DNA of 64,000 nt from contig CAZSHS010000015.1 in NCBI GenBank assembly GCA_964606665.1, positions 1 through 64,000 on the forward strand. Direction: 5' to 3'. Source of the stretch: Aved-18 sp964606665 (GTDB lineage Bacteria; Cyanobacteriota; Vampirovibrionia; Obscuribacterales; Obscuribacteraceae). A program made the position numbers and the translations under genes. Every line of letters starts with the position of its first letter. Positions within the stretch are counted from its first letter, which is position 1. Under the pieces are notes generated by a model. That model was given only the letters and a program-made list of their open reading frames with translations. It did no database searches and was not told where the DNA came from. Shown here one piece after another: positions 43,855 to 53,686 of the stretch.

Positions 43855-44682
43855 CTGGAGAAATCCGAGCTGACTATTTATACTCTCTCCGACTCAAGCG
43901 GCGAAACTGCCGAATTGGTCGCAAGAGCATGCCTTGTGCAGTTTCCGCCTGGTCGTGCATCGATTTATCGCTTGCCACAAATTAAAAACGTTGACCAAAT
44001 ACCTGCATTAGTGCGCGAAATAGCCCGTGAGCGCTCGATTATTGCCTATACACTGGTGCTTCCGCAATACAAAGAAGCACTTGAGCGCGAGGCTATAAAA
44101 CTAAATATGGCAACCATAGATTTATTAGGTCCATTAATTGAGCGAATCTCGCATATCACAGGCCAGGTACCACTTTCGCAACCGGGTCGTCTACATATTC
44201 TGGACGAAAGTTATTTCAAGCGAATGGAAGCAGTAGAATTCGCCATCAGATACGATGACGGTAAAAATCCTGACGGACTTGCACAGGCAGACATAATTTT
44301 AATTGGCGTTTCACGCACGAGTAAGACACCAAACTGTATTTATCTTGCTCACCACTATGGACTTAAAGCGGCGAACGTTCCTATTGTCTACGGTGTGGAT
44401 CCGCCTCTTGCCTTGTTTACCGCCCCCAGCAAAAAAATATTCGCTTTAAATTTAGATCCGTATTTGTTGCAAGAAATAAGATCTACTCGCGCTCAAATTT
44501 TAAAAATGTCATCAGAGAGCGATTATGCCGATTTTGAACGCATTCAAGAAGAAGTGAAAAACGCCAGAAAATTATTTCTTGAATTAAATTGCCATGTAAT
44601 CGATGTATCAGGCAAAGCAATCGAAGAAACTTCAAGCGAAATCTATATGAAAATGTTTTCTAAAAAACTGCAGGAGAATTGA
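43855..44682 (+). CDS. PEP synthetase/PPDK regulatory protein (DUF299), apparent CTG start
   Basis: 275 residues if it starts at CTG 43855. The family N-terminus YTLSDSSGETAELVA is encoded upstream of the first TTG (43915), and between the stop at 43831 and that TTG no ATG, GTG or TTG occurs in frame. AGGGGAG sits 7 nt before the CTG. The P-loop GVSRTSKTP and nearby LHILDESYFKRMEAVEFA are diagnostic. These bifunctional kinases/pyrophosphorylases switch pyruvate phosphate dikinase on and off by (de)phosphorylating a Thr next to its catalytic His, using ADP and Pi. The ppdK gene follows after 1 bp, confirming the role. Confidence 0.92.
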   Translation: MEKSELTIYTLSDSSGETAELVARACLVQFPPGRASIYRLPQIKNVDQIPALVREIARERSIIAYTLVLPQYKEALEREAIKLNMATIDLLGPLIERISHITGQVPLSQPGRLHILDESYFKRMEAVEFAIRYDDGKNPDGLAQADIILIGVSRTSKTPNCIYLAHHYGLKAANVPIVYGVDPPLALFTAPSKKIFALNLDPYLLQEIRSTRAQILKMSSESDYADFERIQEEVKNARKLFLELNCHVIDVSGKAIEETSSEIYMKMFSKKLQEN

Positions 44683-44683
44683 A

Positions 44684-47422
44684 ATGCCGGTCAAAACAGA
44701 AGCGAAACGAGTCTATCTATTTCAAGATGCATATAAAGAATTTGAACAAGACCAGGCTTCTATGCGCGACTATTTAGGTGGCAAAGGTGCAGGTCTTGCC
44801 CAAATGAGTGCAAGCGGCGTCAATGTTCCACCTGGACTAACTATTGCTACAACGGCTTGCATACACTATTCCAAAACAAATGCTATGCCCGATGGACTGT
44901 GGGAAGAGATAATTTTAGAACTGGAAAAAATTGAACAAAGCCTGAATAAAAAACTGGGCGATGCTAAAAAGCCGCTTCTGCTTTCAGTTCGATCTGGAGC
45001 AAAATTTTCCATGCCCGGAATGATGGATACTATTTTGAATTTGGGACTTAACGACGTTACCTGCCAGTCTCTTGCTCAAATTACAGACAATCCTCGCTTT
45101 GCCTGGGATAGCTACAGACGTTTTATTCAGATGTATGCAAATGTAGTTTTGCAGATCGAAAAAGAAGTCTTTGAACACACACTTGCTGAAAAGAAAAAAT
45201 CGCTCAATGTGAAGCTGGATACTGAATTAAGCGCTGACAATTTAAAAGAGTTAGTGAATAAATACAAAGCTCTAGTGAAAGAAAAAACCGGTCAAGATTT
45301 TCCACAAGATGTACAGGCCCAATTAAAAGGCGCTACTGAAGCGGTATTTAGATCATGGAACAACAGTCGAGCCGTTTATTATCGTAATCTGAACAAAATC
45401 GATCATAATCTTGGAACAGCAGTGAATATTCAGTCGATGGTGTTTGGAAACTACGACAACAATTCAGCCACAGGTGTTTGTTTCACCCGCAATCCAAGTA
45501 CTGGCGACAAAGAACTTTATGGCGAATATTTAGTCAATGCCCAAGGCGAAGACGTGGTAGCCGGAGTTCGCACACCTAAAAGCATAAAAGAAATGGAAAT
45601 AGAAATGCCTGGTGTTTTTGCTGAGCTTGTTTCTACCATTACAAGACTTGAAAATCACTACAAAGATATGCAAGACATCGAATTCACAATCGAGCAGGGC
45701 AAGCTGTTCTTACTTCAAACAAGACAAGGCAAACGAACCGCCCGTAGTGCGCTCAAAGTAGCAGTCGATTTGTGCAAAGAAGGTCTCATTTCGAAAGAAG
45801 AAGCTGTTTTGAGAATCGACCCCAATCAGTTGAATCAATTACTTTTGCCAAGCTTTAAGTTAAAAGACAAAGAGCGTGCCAAAAAGGAAGGCAAACTTTT
45901 AGCCACTGGTCTCAATGCCTCTCCTGGAGCTGCGATTGGTAAAATTGTTTTCGACCCAGACATTGCTGAATCACTATCGTCCAAAGGCGAAAAAATAATT
46001 TTAGTTAGAATCGAAACTTGCCCAGATGATATTCACGGTATCGTCGCAGCCCAAGGTGTCGTCACCTGTAGAGGTGGTATGACCAGTCACGCAGCCGTGG
46101 TTGCTCGCGGTATGGGTAAGCCCTGTGTTGTGGGATGCGAAAGTTTGACGATAAATCAAGACGAAGAAAATTTTACTGTGCAAGGAAAGACTTTCAAATC
46201 TGGACAAGTCATTTCTATCGATGGCTCCACTGGAGAAATTTTTCAAGACGCAATTGAAACCGAAGACCCGGTAATCTTAGACGACTTCACCATTTTGCTT
46301 GAGTATGCCGACGAAATTCGCAAACTAGCTATTAGAACAAATGCCGACACCCCGCAAGACGCGCGCGTAGCACGCAACTTTGGCGCACAAGGCATTGGAC
46401 TTTGTCGAACAGAACACATGTTTATGGCTCAAGACAGACTTGGCTGGGTCAAAGCGATGATACTCGCCTCAAGTAAAGAAGATCGATTGGAAGCGTTATC
46501 AAAATTATTGCCCATGCAACAAGCTGATTTTGAAGGCATTTTCGAAGCGATGAATAATTTACCTGTCACAATTAGACTATTGGATCCGCCTCTGCATGAG
46601 TTCTTGCCCAAATTAGATACTCTCATTGCCGAAGTAGCAACTATGAAGGCTAAAAACGAAAGTGGTGCTGCACTTAGAGAAAAAGAAATACTACTTGCTC
46701 GCGTGAGAGATTTGCACGAATCAAACCCTATGATGGGACTTCGAGGTTGCAGACTGGGACTTATTTATCCAGAAATAATGGAAATGCAGGTGCGCGCCAT
46801 CTTCAAAGCGGCAATCAGTGCACAAAGCAAGGGACATTCGCCCTTGCCCGAAATAATGATTCCACTCGTTTCGTGCGCAAGCGAGCTTGAACTAGCTCGC
46901 AGACGACTTGAAGCTTGTGCCAAAGAGGTGCTTGCACAAGAAGGTAATGTCAAAGTGAACTACAAATTTGGCACCATGATTGAGTTGCCACGTGCCTGTG
47001 TAACTGCAGATGAAATTGCCGAGCACGCTGACTTTTTTAGTTTTGGCACAAACGATTTAACTCAAATGACTTTTGGTTTTTCACGCGATGATGCTGAAGG
47101 CAAGTTTCTCCAGCAATATTTAGAAGGGCTAGACGGGCAAAAAATACTCAATCAGAATCCTTTTGAGGTGCTCGACGAGCGCGGCGTCGGTCGATTAATG
47201 CAGATTGCCGTCAATTACGGGCGCTTGGTCAAACCCAATATAAAACTTGGCATTTGTGGCGAGCATGGAGGCGATCCGACATCCATTGCTTTTGCTCAAT
47301 CGCTCGGACTCGATTATGTTAGTTGCTCACCCTATCGAGTACCGATTGCCCGTCTGGCGGCGGCACAAGCAATTATCAAATCAACTGATGCAGGCAAAAC
47401 AAATCAAGCAATCGACAAATAA
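44684..47422 (+). CDS. ppdK: Pyruvate, phosphate dikinase
   Basis: 912 residues. Interconverts pyruvate + ATP + Pi and PEP + AMP + PPi. The nucleotide-binding domain has YLGGKGAGLAQM, LLSVRSGAKFSMPGMMDTILNLGLND and TGVCFTRNPSTGDKELYGEYLVNAQGEDVV. The phosphohistidine domain has GGMTSHAAVVARGMGKPCVVG with the catalytic His and the regulated Thr (T-S-H). The PEP-binding domain has GIGLCRTEHMF, MMGLRGCRLG, IMIPLVSC and SFGTNDLTQMTFGFSRDD. AGGAG lies 9 nt upstream of ATG. Length near the usual 870-910. Acts in gluconeogenesis or reversible glycolysis. Confidence 0.97.
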   Translation: MPVKTEAKRVYLFQDAYKEFEQDQASMRDYLGGKGAGLAQMSASGVNVPPGLTIATTACIHYSKTNAMPDGLWEEIILELEKIEQSLNKKLGDAKKPLLLSVRSGAKFSMPGMMDTILNLGLNDVTCQSLAQITDNPRFAWDSYRRFIQMYANVVLQIEKEVFEHTLAEKKKSLNVKLDTELSADNLKELVNKYKALVKEKTGQDFPQDVQAQLKGATEAVFRSWNNSRAVYYRNLNKIDHNLGTAVNIQSMVFGNYDNNSATGVCFTRNPSTGDKELYGEYLVNAQGEDVVAGVRTPKSIKEMEIEMPGVFAELVSTITRLENHYKDMQDIEFTIEQGKLFLLQTRQGKRTARSALKVAVDLCKEGLISKEEAVLRIDPNQLNQLLLPSFKLKDKERAKKEGKLLATGLNASPGAAIGKIVFDPDIAESLSSKGEKIILVRIETCPDDIHGIVAAQGVVTCRGGMTSHAAVVARGMGKPCVVGCESLTINQDEENFTVQGKTFKSGQVISIDGSTGEIFQDAIETEDPVILDDFTILLEYADEIRKLAIRTNADTPQDARVARNFGAQGIGLCRTEHMFMAQDRLGWVKAMILASSKEDRLEALSKLLPMQQADFEGIFEAMNNLPVTIRLLDPPLHEFLPKLDTLIAEVATMKAKNESGAALREKEILLARVRDLHESNPMMGLRGCRLGLIYPEIMEMQVRAIFKAAISAQSKGHSPLPEIMIPLVSCASELELARRRLEACAKEVLAQEGNVKVNYKFGTMIELPRACVTADEIAEHADFFSFGTNDLTQMTFGFSRDDAEGKFLQQYLEGLDGQKILNQNPFEVLDERGVGRLMQIAVNYGRLVKPNIKLGICGEHGGDPTSIAFAQSLGLDYVSCSPYRVPIARLAAAQAIIKSTDAGKTNQAIDK

Positions 47423-47513
47423 TGTAACAAGCAAATTGTCTTTATATACTGGGTATAAGTTCGTGATAAGCTCGAAATATCGGTTAAAAACGCGAACTAT
47501 TATTACCTTGTAA

Positions 47514-48461
47514 ATGGACGACAAGCTTGAAGTGTTGCTGGCTCTCCTTCCGGAGATGGAAAATTCTTTGGGAAATGAAAGCCCAGAGCTGGCCGATTAT
47601 TTAACATCGCTAGGACTATTGCTTTATCACGATAGTCGCTTTGGCGAGGCGGAAGAATTTTTAGAGCGCGCTCTTGTGATTAGAGAGCATACTCTTGCTG
47701 TAGACCATCCTGAAATCGGCTCGTCAATGAATAATCTAGCCATGGTTTTATTGGCTCAGTCTAAATTGATAGAAGCAGAGCCGCACTTAGTCAAAGCTTT
47801 ACGCATCCAAGAAAAAGTTTTTGGATTTGAGCATCCAGCCCTTGCTACTGCCGTAAATAATTTAGCCGAAGTGTACCGAAACACAGGTAAATTTAAAGAA
47901 GCGGAGCCATTGTATTTGCGAGCGATAGAAATTAGCAAGCGTTATATTGGCGACAACTCTCTTGAAACAGGCGAGCTTTATTACAATCTGGCAAGACTGT
48001 ATGTCATGCTTGGTCAGGTTAATCAAGCAGAAGACTCATTCAAGCATGTTTTGACCATAAACGAAAATCTAAATGGCAAACAGCACCCTCGCATTGCCAC
48101 CATATTAAGTGACATGTCCACTCTTTACCAGGATAAAAACACTTTTGACAAAGCCGAAATCTTGCTCAGAAGAGCACTTTCTATAAGAGAGAAACTGCTT
48201 AGCTGTGACCATCCAATGGTAGCAGAAAGTATGAATACTCTTGGTTGTCTATATTTGCAAAACGAAAAATATCATAGAGCCGAAGCACTTTTCACAAGGG
48301 CTCTGGAAATCTGGGAAGATTCACTTGGTCCTGAACATCCCAAAGTAGTTATGGTGCTTGAAAATTATTGTCAGCTTTTAAGACTGACTAAACGCTCTTC
48401 TGATGCCGATAAACTAGACCAACGCCTGTCTAAAATGCGCTATAAAAAATCGCTTACTTAA
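47514..48461 (+). CDS. Kinesin-light-chain-like TPR protein
   Basis: 315 residues, soluble, no signal peptide. At least six TPR units of about 42 residues with the kinesin-light-chain consensus, for example AEEFLERALVIREHTLAVDHPEIGSSMNNLAMVLLAQSKL and AEPLYLRAIEISKRYIGDNSLETGELYYNLARLY. Such tandem TPRs scaffold protein complexes in cytosol. No enzyme domain is attached. Convergent with the 209-residue gene (8-bp overlap). Confidence 0.9.
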   Translation: MDDKLEVLLALLPEMENSLGNESPELADYLTSLGLLLYHDSRFGEAEEFLERALVIREHTLAVDHPEIGSSMNNLAMVLLAQSKLIEAEPHLVKALRIQEKVFGFEHPALATAVNNLAEVYRNTGKFKEAEPLYLRAIEISKRYIGDNSLETGELYYNLARLYVMLGQVNQAEDSFKHVLTINENLNGKQHPRIATILSDMSTLYQDKNTFDKAEILLRRALSIREKLLSCDHPMVAESMNTLGCLYLQNEKYHRAEALFTRALEIWEDSLGPEHPKVVMVLENYCQLLRLTKRSSDADKLDQRLSKMRYKKSLT

Positions 48462-49083
48462 CAACAAATTGGCCTGAAGTCTGCCTTAAGTGCTCAATGT
48501 GAATTTCGCCATCATCTACAGGCACTTTTGAAATATGCTCAGGCAGCTCTTTTCCATTACGCCAGACCAGGTTCAAGTTGAATATAAACCGGTCCATCAA
48601 ATCTTCCATAAAGGGATAACATCCCTCCACTCCACTTGCAAGGTTCCAAGTAGTGGTACCATCTGTAATATCACCATTTTGATAAACCGAAAGTCTTGAC
48701 ACAAGCGTAGCGGCATCATCGTCTGCCAAATAAAAGTAAGTAAAAATCTGGGCACAGCGCTCGTTTCGAGCACTAGGCATATCTTGATCTGAGGACACTC
48801 CACTTACAATGGTCATTGTTAAATAGCGCTTTTCCGCCTTGATATGAATTGCGTCATTGCCTAACTCTGCCACTACTAACTTAGAGGCGCTACCAATATT
48901 TCCTTTTTCATCCAATGCTGAGCACAAATTGACTGCCGCCGCTCCCAGAGCGGATATTGCTGCTTTTCGTTTCACTTTTATTTCGGCGTCTTTTTGTAAG
49001 TTGTAGCGAAAGACAGTCACTTTGCCTATAAAGCTATCGAAATCGAAAGTGCCTTTTTCGCCGGACGACTTATTGTCTTGCAT
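48454..49083 (-). CDS. Unknown cytosolic protein
   Basis: 209 residues, no signal or membrane segment. Mixed alpha/beta: TFDFDSFIGKVTVFRYNLQKDAE, a small Ala-rich helix ALGAAAVNLCSAL, strands RYLTMTIVSGV and FTYFYLADDDAATLVSRLSVY, then FMEDLMDRFIFNLNLVWRNG. No family recognised. It starts 10 bp after the SDR gene ends, so both are probably co-transcribed. Confidence 0.65.
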   Translation of the reverse strand: MQDNKSSGEKGTFDFDSFIGKVTVFRYNLQKDAEIKVKRKAAISALGAAAVNLCSALDEKGNIGSASKLVVAELGNDAIHIKAEKRYLTMTIVSGVSSDQDMPSARNERCAQIFTYFYLADDDAATLVSRLSVYQNGDITDGTTTWNLASGVEGCYPFMEDLMDRFIFNLNLVWRNGKELPEHISKVPVDDGEIHIEHLRQTSGQFVVK

Positions 49084-49093
49084 ATGACCTCAT

Positions 49094-49966
49094 TTATTTA
49101 GTGACTGCTTCTTTTGGATCTGTGTAATCGAGCGGGATCATAGAACTAAGTGTAGAAACCACTTTGGGGCATACGCCCTGCATCCGCTCTATGATTTTGC
49201 CAGGAGCAGTCATGACGATTTCTCGACTACCTGACTTTTGCAATTCTTCTACAATCTGCAAAGCTGCTTCCTCTGACGAAATAGAAAGCAAATGCTTCAT
49301 TATCCAACCACGTGGACTTCCTTCCTTGGCAATGAGCGTAGGATTCTTGAATTTTGCCACATGATTCTTTTCGAAAAATTCAGTTCGAACCCAACCAGGA
49401 CAAACTGTCAAAACGTCTATATTCTGGCAAGCAAGCTCTAGCCCAGAACCATTAGACATAGCGGTAAGAGCAAACTTAGAGGCGGAATAACAAACGCTTC
49501 CGGCAAAAGCAACTTTGCCCGCGACCGAAGACACATTAACTATTTTGCCAAAGCCCTGCTTTTTAAAATGTGGAAGAGCCGCATAAACACCTTCGAGCGC
49601 TGCAAAAAAATTAACATCAAAAACTTGTCTGAATTGCTCCACGCTCAATTGCTCGAAACGTCCAGCTTGTGCCAGTCCCGCGTTATTTACCAAAAGCGAA
49701 ATAGATCCAAAATTGTCGATACATGCTTGCACCGTATCGCTTGCTGCGCCTGGCTTTGCGATGTCTTGTGATTTGATAAGGCACTTGCCGCCTGCTTTTT
49801 CGATCTCAATCTTAGTCTCTTCAAGCTGGTCTAAATTTCGACCGCCAATAACTATTTGTGCTTTGTACTTCTTGGCTAAAAGCACAGCTAGAGCCTTGCC
49901 TATACCAGAGGAAGCCCCTGTGATAACGGCTGGAAAATTTTGGCTCAATCCATTTTTGACTGTCAT
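49094..49966 (-). CDS. Short-chain dehydrogenase/reductase
   Basis: 290 residues, classical SDR: ITGASSGIGKALAVLLAKKY (NAD(P)-binding TGxxxGxG), VNNAGLAQAG (NNAG), NVSSVAGKVAF (catalytic Ser) and YSASKFAL (Tyr and Lys), all present. NADP preference is suggested by the basic GGRN after the second strand. The substrate is unknown; related enzymes reduce ketones or steroids. ATG start. Confidence 0.93.
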   Translation of the reverse strand: MTVKNGLSQNFPAVITGASSGIGKALAVLLAKKYKAQIVIGGRNLDQLEETKIEIEKAGGKCLIKSQDIAKPGAASDTVQACIDNFGSISLLVNNAGLAQAGRFEQLSVEQFRQVFDVNFFAALEGVYAALPHFKKQGFGKIVNVSSVAGKVAFAGSVCYSASKFALTAMSNGSGLELACQNIDVLTVCPGWVRTEFFEKNHVAKFKNPTLIAKEGSPRGWIMKHLLSISSEEAALQIVEELQKSGSREIVMTAPGKIIERMQGVCPKVVSTLSSMIPLDYTDPKEAVTK

Positions 49967-50142
49967 AAACTTGACTTCTGGACCCGAAACGATGCAATTA
50001 CTAGCCTTTATTTTAATCTTGACAGAGACTTCAATTCTTAGCGATTACTTAACTGGATTTAGGATGAATTAAGGCTCCATTAGGCAAAGTTTATAGTAAA
50101 CTTTTCAAGTACCTTGAAACACTGCATAGGCGTAGGAGAGCG

Positions 50143-50439
50143 GTGAAGACAAAGTTTGTAATTGCGACTGCATTCTTGCTGGCTGCCATAACTTTGATTT
50201 CACTTGATATCAGATTGGCTCCAAACACTCGTTTGGCCGCTTCTGCTCTTGGTGTAGTGGACAATTTGAAAAAAACTCGCGACGCTCTTTTAGATCAAAA
50301 GTCCCAACTGTCAGCCAAAGCCGATATTGTGTACCGCAGAATAAAAGACAATCAAAGAGAATACGACTTGCTTCAAGCTGCCATCACCGATACCGACAGA
50401 TCAATCAAAGATATCGACGACGCGCTTGGTGCAAGATAA
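50143..50439 (+). CDS. Small exported coiled-coil protein
   Basis: 98 residues from GTG with GGAGAG 5 nt upstream. N-terminal membrane segment or signal (FVIATAFLLAAITLISLDI) then one long helix with heptad-like pattern: LKKTRDALLDQKSQLSAKADIVYRRIKDNQREYDLLQAA. No family recognised. It ends 37 bp before the NTF2-like gene. Confidence 0.65.
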   Translation: MKTKFVIATAFLLAAITLISLDIRLAPNTRLAASALGVVDNLKKTRDALLDQKSQLSAKADIVYRRIKDNQREYDLLQAAITDTDRSIKDIDDALGAR

Positions 50440-50476
50440 CCCTGGAATTACAAATCGCTTTAGCGAGGCTCCATCA

Positions 50477-51055
50477 ATGAAAGAAACGATTTTCCCCCGC
50501 AACTTTATTGCTCATTTTAAAGCAGCTTTGGCTATTGTGGGAGGCATTTCGTTTTTATCAATTTCAACATGTACACAGGCTCGCGCAGAAGAACTGGCAT
50601 CTGCCACACCTGAGGCCGATGTGTCTTGCATCAATCCACATCTTGTCTGTCCTGAGGCAGGAGAAGTGATTGACACTCTCAAACAAATCGCCAAAGTATA
50701 CAGCGCTGGCGACTTCAGCAAATTGTCTGATTATCTCGATAACGACATCACCACTTTCGACGACAAGAAGAAAAAGTTGATAGTAGGTAAACCAGCCGTT
50801 ATGGAATGGGTCCGTGAACAGTGGGATAAATCGAAATCGGAAGGCAATCCAGTCGAGTCATACACAATCGACCATCCATTTGCTCAAGTACGTGGCGACA
50901 CAGCAATTGTCACTTTTAGAGCAGTTAAGCGCTTTGGCGGCAAAAAACCCAAAGCCTTCGCATCGCAATGCACTGACATTTTCGTCAAACATGCACCCCA
51001 AGAAGGTTGGAAAAAGCTGCACTACAGAACACACTGGAAAGAAATTTCCATCTAA
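50477..51055 (+). CDS. Exported NTF2-like (SnoaL/DUF4440-type) protein
   Basis: 192 residues from ATG 50477 with GAGG 8 nt upstream; a GTG at 50426 would add 17 residues but overlaps the previous gene. A signal segment (AALAIVGGISFLSISTCTQARA) precedes an NTF2-like cone: VIDTLKQIAKVYSAGDFSKLSDYLDNDITTF, KPAVMEWVREQWDKSKS, HPFAQVRGDTAIVTFRA and a final GWKKLHYRTHWKEIS. The fold binds small ligands or acts as an enzyme; the role is unknown. Confidence 0.75.
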   Translation: MKETIFPRNFIAHFKAALAIVGGISFLSISTCTQARAEELASATPEADVSCINPHLVCPEAGEVIDTLKQIAKVYSAGDFSKLSDYLDNDITTFDDKKKKLIVGKPAVMEWVREQWDKSKSEGNPVESYTIDHPFAQVRGDTAIVTFRAVKRFGGKKPKAFASQCTDIFVKHAPQEGWKKLHYRTHWKEISI

Positions 51056-51070
51056 GTTATCTAGTTGAAG

Positions 51071-52381
51071 TTAGAATCCCGAATCCTTTGGATTGTTATC
51101 CAGTGGGTCTTGTTTAGGTTCTGGTTTAGCATCTTTGCTTGCAGATGGATCTTCAGAATTAGGCTGAACAAGCATTTTCTCAAAGAAAGATGCCAGTTTC
51201 ATATTGGGCCATTGCTGTTTGAAACTTTGAACGCAAGATGCGGCTTTTGCTTTTTGATCAACTCGAAAATAGACATAAGCTAAATCAAGCAAAATTACTA
51301 TCGCTTGCGGATTTAGCTTGAGAGCGTTTTCAAAAGAAGTTTGAGCCGAAGCATAATCCCCCATAGCAGATTGAACTAAACCTAATTGATACAGCACATA
51401 GTAGTCGTCTTTGCTAAGTGACATTGCCACTCTAGCTTTGTCTAGATACTCGCTAATTTTGCCTGTAGCGGGTTTAGATACTTGTGATTGTGCTTTGGCG
51501 CTTTCAAGTATTTGCATGTCTTTTATGCGCGCATTAATCGCCAGTCCTGAATCTTGATTGTCTAACTGAAATGGATCTGCCTCCAGGTCATACAACTTGC
51601 TGAAACCCAAATAAGCAAGTGAGCGACCCATTTTATACTGAGTTGGTTTTGAAGCAAGTCGCCTTGCGCTTTTCGAGGCATCTATATAATTGCCTTGAAA
51701 CAGATCAGCGCGAGCCTTCAAGGCGGTGGTGAAATTGTACTCTCCAAGCGCATTTGCTCTTTGTGCAAATGCTTTGACATTTTCTAAATCACCTAAAAAA
51801 TAATAAGCGCGAGCGGCTCCATCAAGCACAAATGCTGATTGCGGTGCCTGACTTTGTGCCTGCTCAAAACACTTCAATGCTTTAGCAAAGTCGCCACGGC
51901 GTATCAATCCATAACCAAGACAAGTTAGTGCTGGACCTTTGTCTTGCGCTATTTTAAATAGTTTGTTCCAGACATTTACACTAATCTCAAAATTATGATT
52001 GAGATATTGAGCGATTCCTGTGGTGGCGAGATTTTCTGTATCCTGCCCACCTAGCTGTGATGCCTTTTGCAAATAATTGAGCGCCCTGTCTGTTTCGTTG
52101 GTAAGGGTTAAACACAATGCCAGTAGGTTTAAAGCATTTACATTATCGGGATAGACGTTGACGGCCTTTTCAAAAAACTTGCTTGCAAAAATAAGATTGT
52201 CCTTTTCTTTGCGTTTTCTCTTTTGCTTCTTGTCCGTTAGATAATTCAATCCCGCTGAAGTCAGGTTGGCAGACTCATCGCGCCTTTTGATATCCCAGTG
52301 CTTGGTCTGGGCATGCGCTTGTATTGGCACCATATTTGATACCAACAAAATCAAACTCATAGTGGAAAGAATTTTTTTCAT
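51071..52381 (-). CDS. Secreted TPR protein
   Basis: 436 residues. Signal peptide ILSTMSLILLVSNMVPIQAHA. Many TPR units: FASKFFEKAVNVYPDNVNALNLLALCLTLTNETDRALNYLQKA, ALTCLGYGLIRRGDFAKALKCFEQAQSQAPQSA and GDYASAQTSFENALKLNPQAIVILLDLAYVY. Tail Pro/Asp/Lys-rich. The ATG overlaps the hydrolase stop (ATGA), indicating translational coupling. Probably a periplasmic scaffold. Confidence 0.88.
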   Translation of the reverse strand: MKKILSTMSLILLVSNMVPIQAHAQTKHWDIKRRDESANLTSAGLNYLTDKKQKRKRKEKDNLIFASKFFEKAVNVYPDNVNALNLLALCLTLTNETDRALNYLQKASQLGGQDTENLATTGIAQYLNHNFEISVNVWNKLFKIAQDKGPALTCLGYGLIRRGDFAKALKCFEQAQSQAPQSAFVLDGAARAYYFLGDLENVKAFAQRANALGEYNFTTALKARADLFQGNYIDASKSARRLASKPTQYKMGRSLAYLGFSKLYDLEADPFQLDNQDSGLAINARIKDMQILESAKAQSQVSKPATGKISEYLDKARVAMSLSKDDYYVLYQLGLVQSAMGDYASAQTSFENALKLNPQAIVILLDLAYVYFRVDQKAKAASCVQSFKQQWPNMKLASFFEKMLVQPNSEDPSASKDAKPEPKQDPLDNNPKDSGF

Positions 52382-53349
52382 GCACCATCCTTGCTCAGAG
52401 TAAATTTTATTGCATCAATAAACACGGCTGGTTCAGGCAATCCATGATTAGTGTCAATTTCTATCAAGCGCGATTTTACATTAAGCGCTTGAAGACGCTC
52501 TACAATTTGTTTTTGCAAATCCGGAGGAACGGTGCTGTCCTTTTTGGCTGAAACCACAGCCACTTTCACTTGCCTGGGAAAGCCGTCTATGTTGTGAAAA
52601 AAGCTCGCTTCACGATAGGCTTTGAGATTGTCTTTGGGCGTACCTTTGAGCATTATGACCATAGCTTGCTTAACAATGCGAGCACTGGTTCTATCAAATA
52701 ATACAGCTAGATCTCCTGCCGATTCGACACTGACAATGCCTTTCAATTTCGCTTTTATTGAATCGGGAGCGCAAGCAGCATAATTAAGCACCGTGCATCC
52801 ACCCATAGAGCAGCCCAGCAAGATTATTTCGCTCGTGGGATAGGCAAGCATAGTTTCATCTATATTTTGACTGATGTCGCTAAGTGCACTTGCTTCGCCC
52901 CATGAAGCAGGCGAGCGGTAGTTGAGCGAAATAAAAACTGAATACGGAAAGGTCTTTTGTATTTCGTTTGCAACTAGAAATTTGCCGGGGTCGCCATAAG
53001 GCTCTCTGTAAGTAGCGCCCATACCATGCAAATACACAAATAAAGTATGTTTACCGTCTTGTGAGGGTGCAGCGGGTGGTGACAAAAGAAAACTATCAGC
53101 TCGACCATCTAGTCTACTGACAAAATCTCTTCTGATAATTTTTTGACTGCGATCTTCTAATTGATTGAGCTTCTCATAATTAGTTATTAGCATCTGGCGT
53201 TCTAGATGCCTCAATTTCTTTTTTTGTTTACCAAGCTCGATGCTACAGGAAATCAAGAAGCACAAAGCAACGATACCGCCAACATTAAGCAGCAACGACA
53301 GAGCCAATACCAATCTTCGAGGCGAATTATTTCGAGGTAAATTGCTCAA
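52378..53349 (-). CDS. Membrane-anchored alpha/beta hydrolase
   Basis: 323 residues from a TTG. One N-terminal membrane segment (LVLALSLLLNVGGIVALCFLIS), then an alpha/beta hydrolase domain: HTLFVYLHGMGATYREPY (oxyanion), the nucleophile elbow ILLGCSMGGCTVLNYAA (G-C-S-M-G), VVSAKKDSTVPPDL (acid) and DTNHGLPE with a His. The triad looks complete. Likely anchored outside the membrane; substrate unknown. Followed by the overlapping TPR gene. Confidence 0.87.
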   Translation of the reverse strand: MSNLPRNNSPRRLVLALSLLLNVGGIVALCFLISCSIELGKQKKKLRHLERQMLITNYEKLNQLEDRSQKIIRRDFVSRLDGRADSFLLSPPAAPSQDGKHTLFVYLHGMGATYREPYGDPGKFLVANEIQKTFPYSVFISLNYRSPASWGEASALSDISQNIDETMLAYPTSEIILLGCSMGGCTVLNYAACAPDSIKAKLKGIVSVESAGDLAVLFDRTSARIVKQAMVIMLKGTPKDNLKAYREASFFHNIDGFPRQVKVAVVSAKKDSTVPPDLQKQIVERLQALNVKSRLIEIDTNHGLPEPAVFIDAIKFTLSKDGA

Positions 53350-53401
53350 TTATCTGGACAAACCGCAAAAATTAATCTGGGCCCTTGTAACGGAACTGAT
53401 C

Positions 53402-53602
53402 TTATCTATTTGGTTTGCCAGGAGCTTTTGCGTCTGGAGCAGCTTTTTTATTTGGGTCGACATTGGCATACTTGAATTCTGGCATAGAATCCAGTCCACT
53501 GGACGACTCTTGCAAGTTTTTAGCTATGTAAGACTGCAAGAAAATGCCAAAAACAATGATAATGCCGAGGGCTATTAGTAGAAGTCGAGTGTTTTGAGAC
53601 AT
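53402..53602 (-). CDS. Small single-pass membrane protein
   Basis: 66 residues. Membrane helix LLLIALGIIIVFGIFLQSYIA, then a Ser-rich linker and PNKKAAPDAKAPGKPNR tail. ATG start, 53 bp upstream of the hydrolase on the same strand, so it may lead that operon. Unknown function. Confidence 0.6.
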   Translation of the reverse strand: MSQNTRLLLIALGIIIVFGIFLQSYIAKNLQESSSGLDSMPEFKYANVDPNKKAAPDAKAPGKPNR

Positions 53603-53686
53603 AGTTGAATAATTATATCAGTGTTTAAGGGCTGGATAGACTTGGAAGTATATTGACATGGTGTATCTATATTAGGAGGATTCTTA

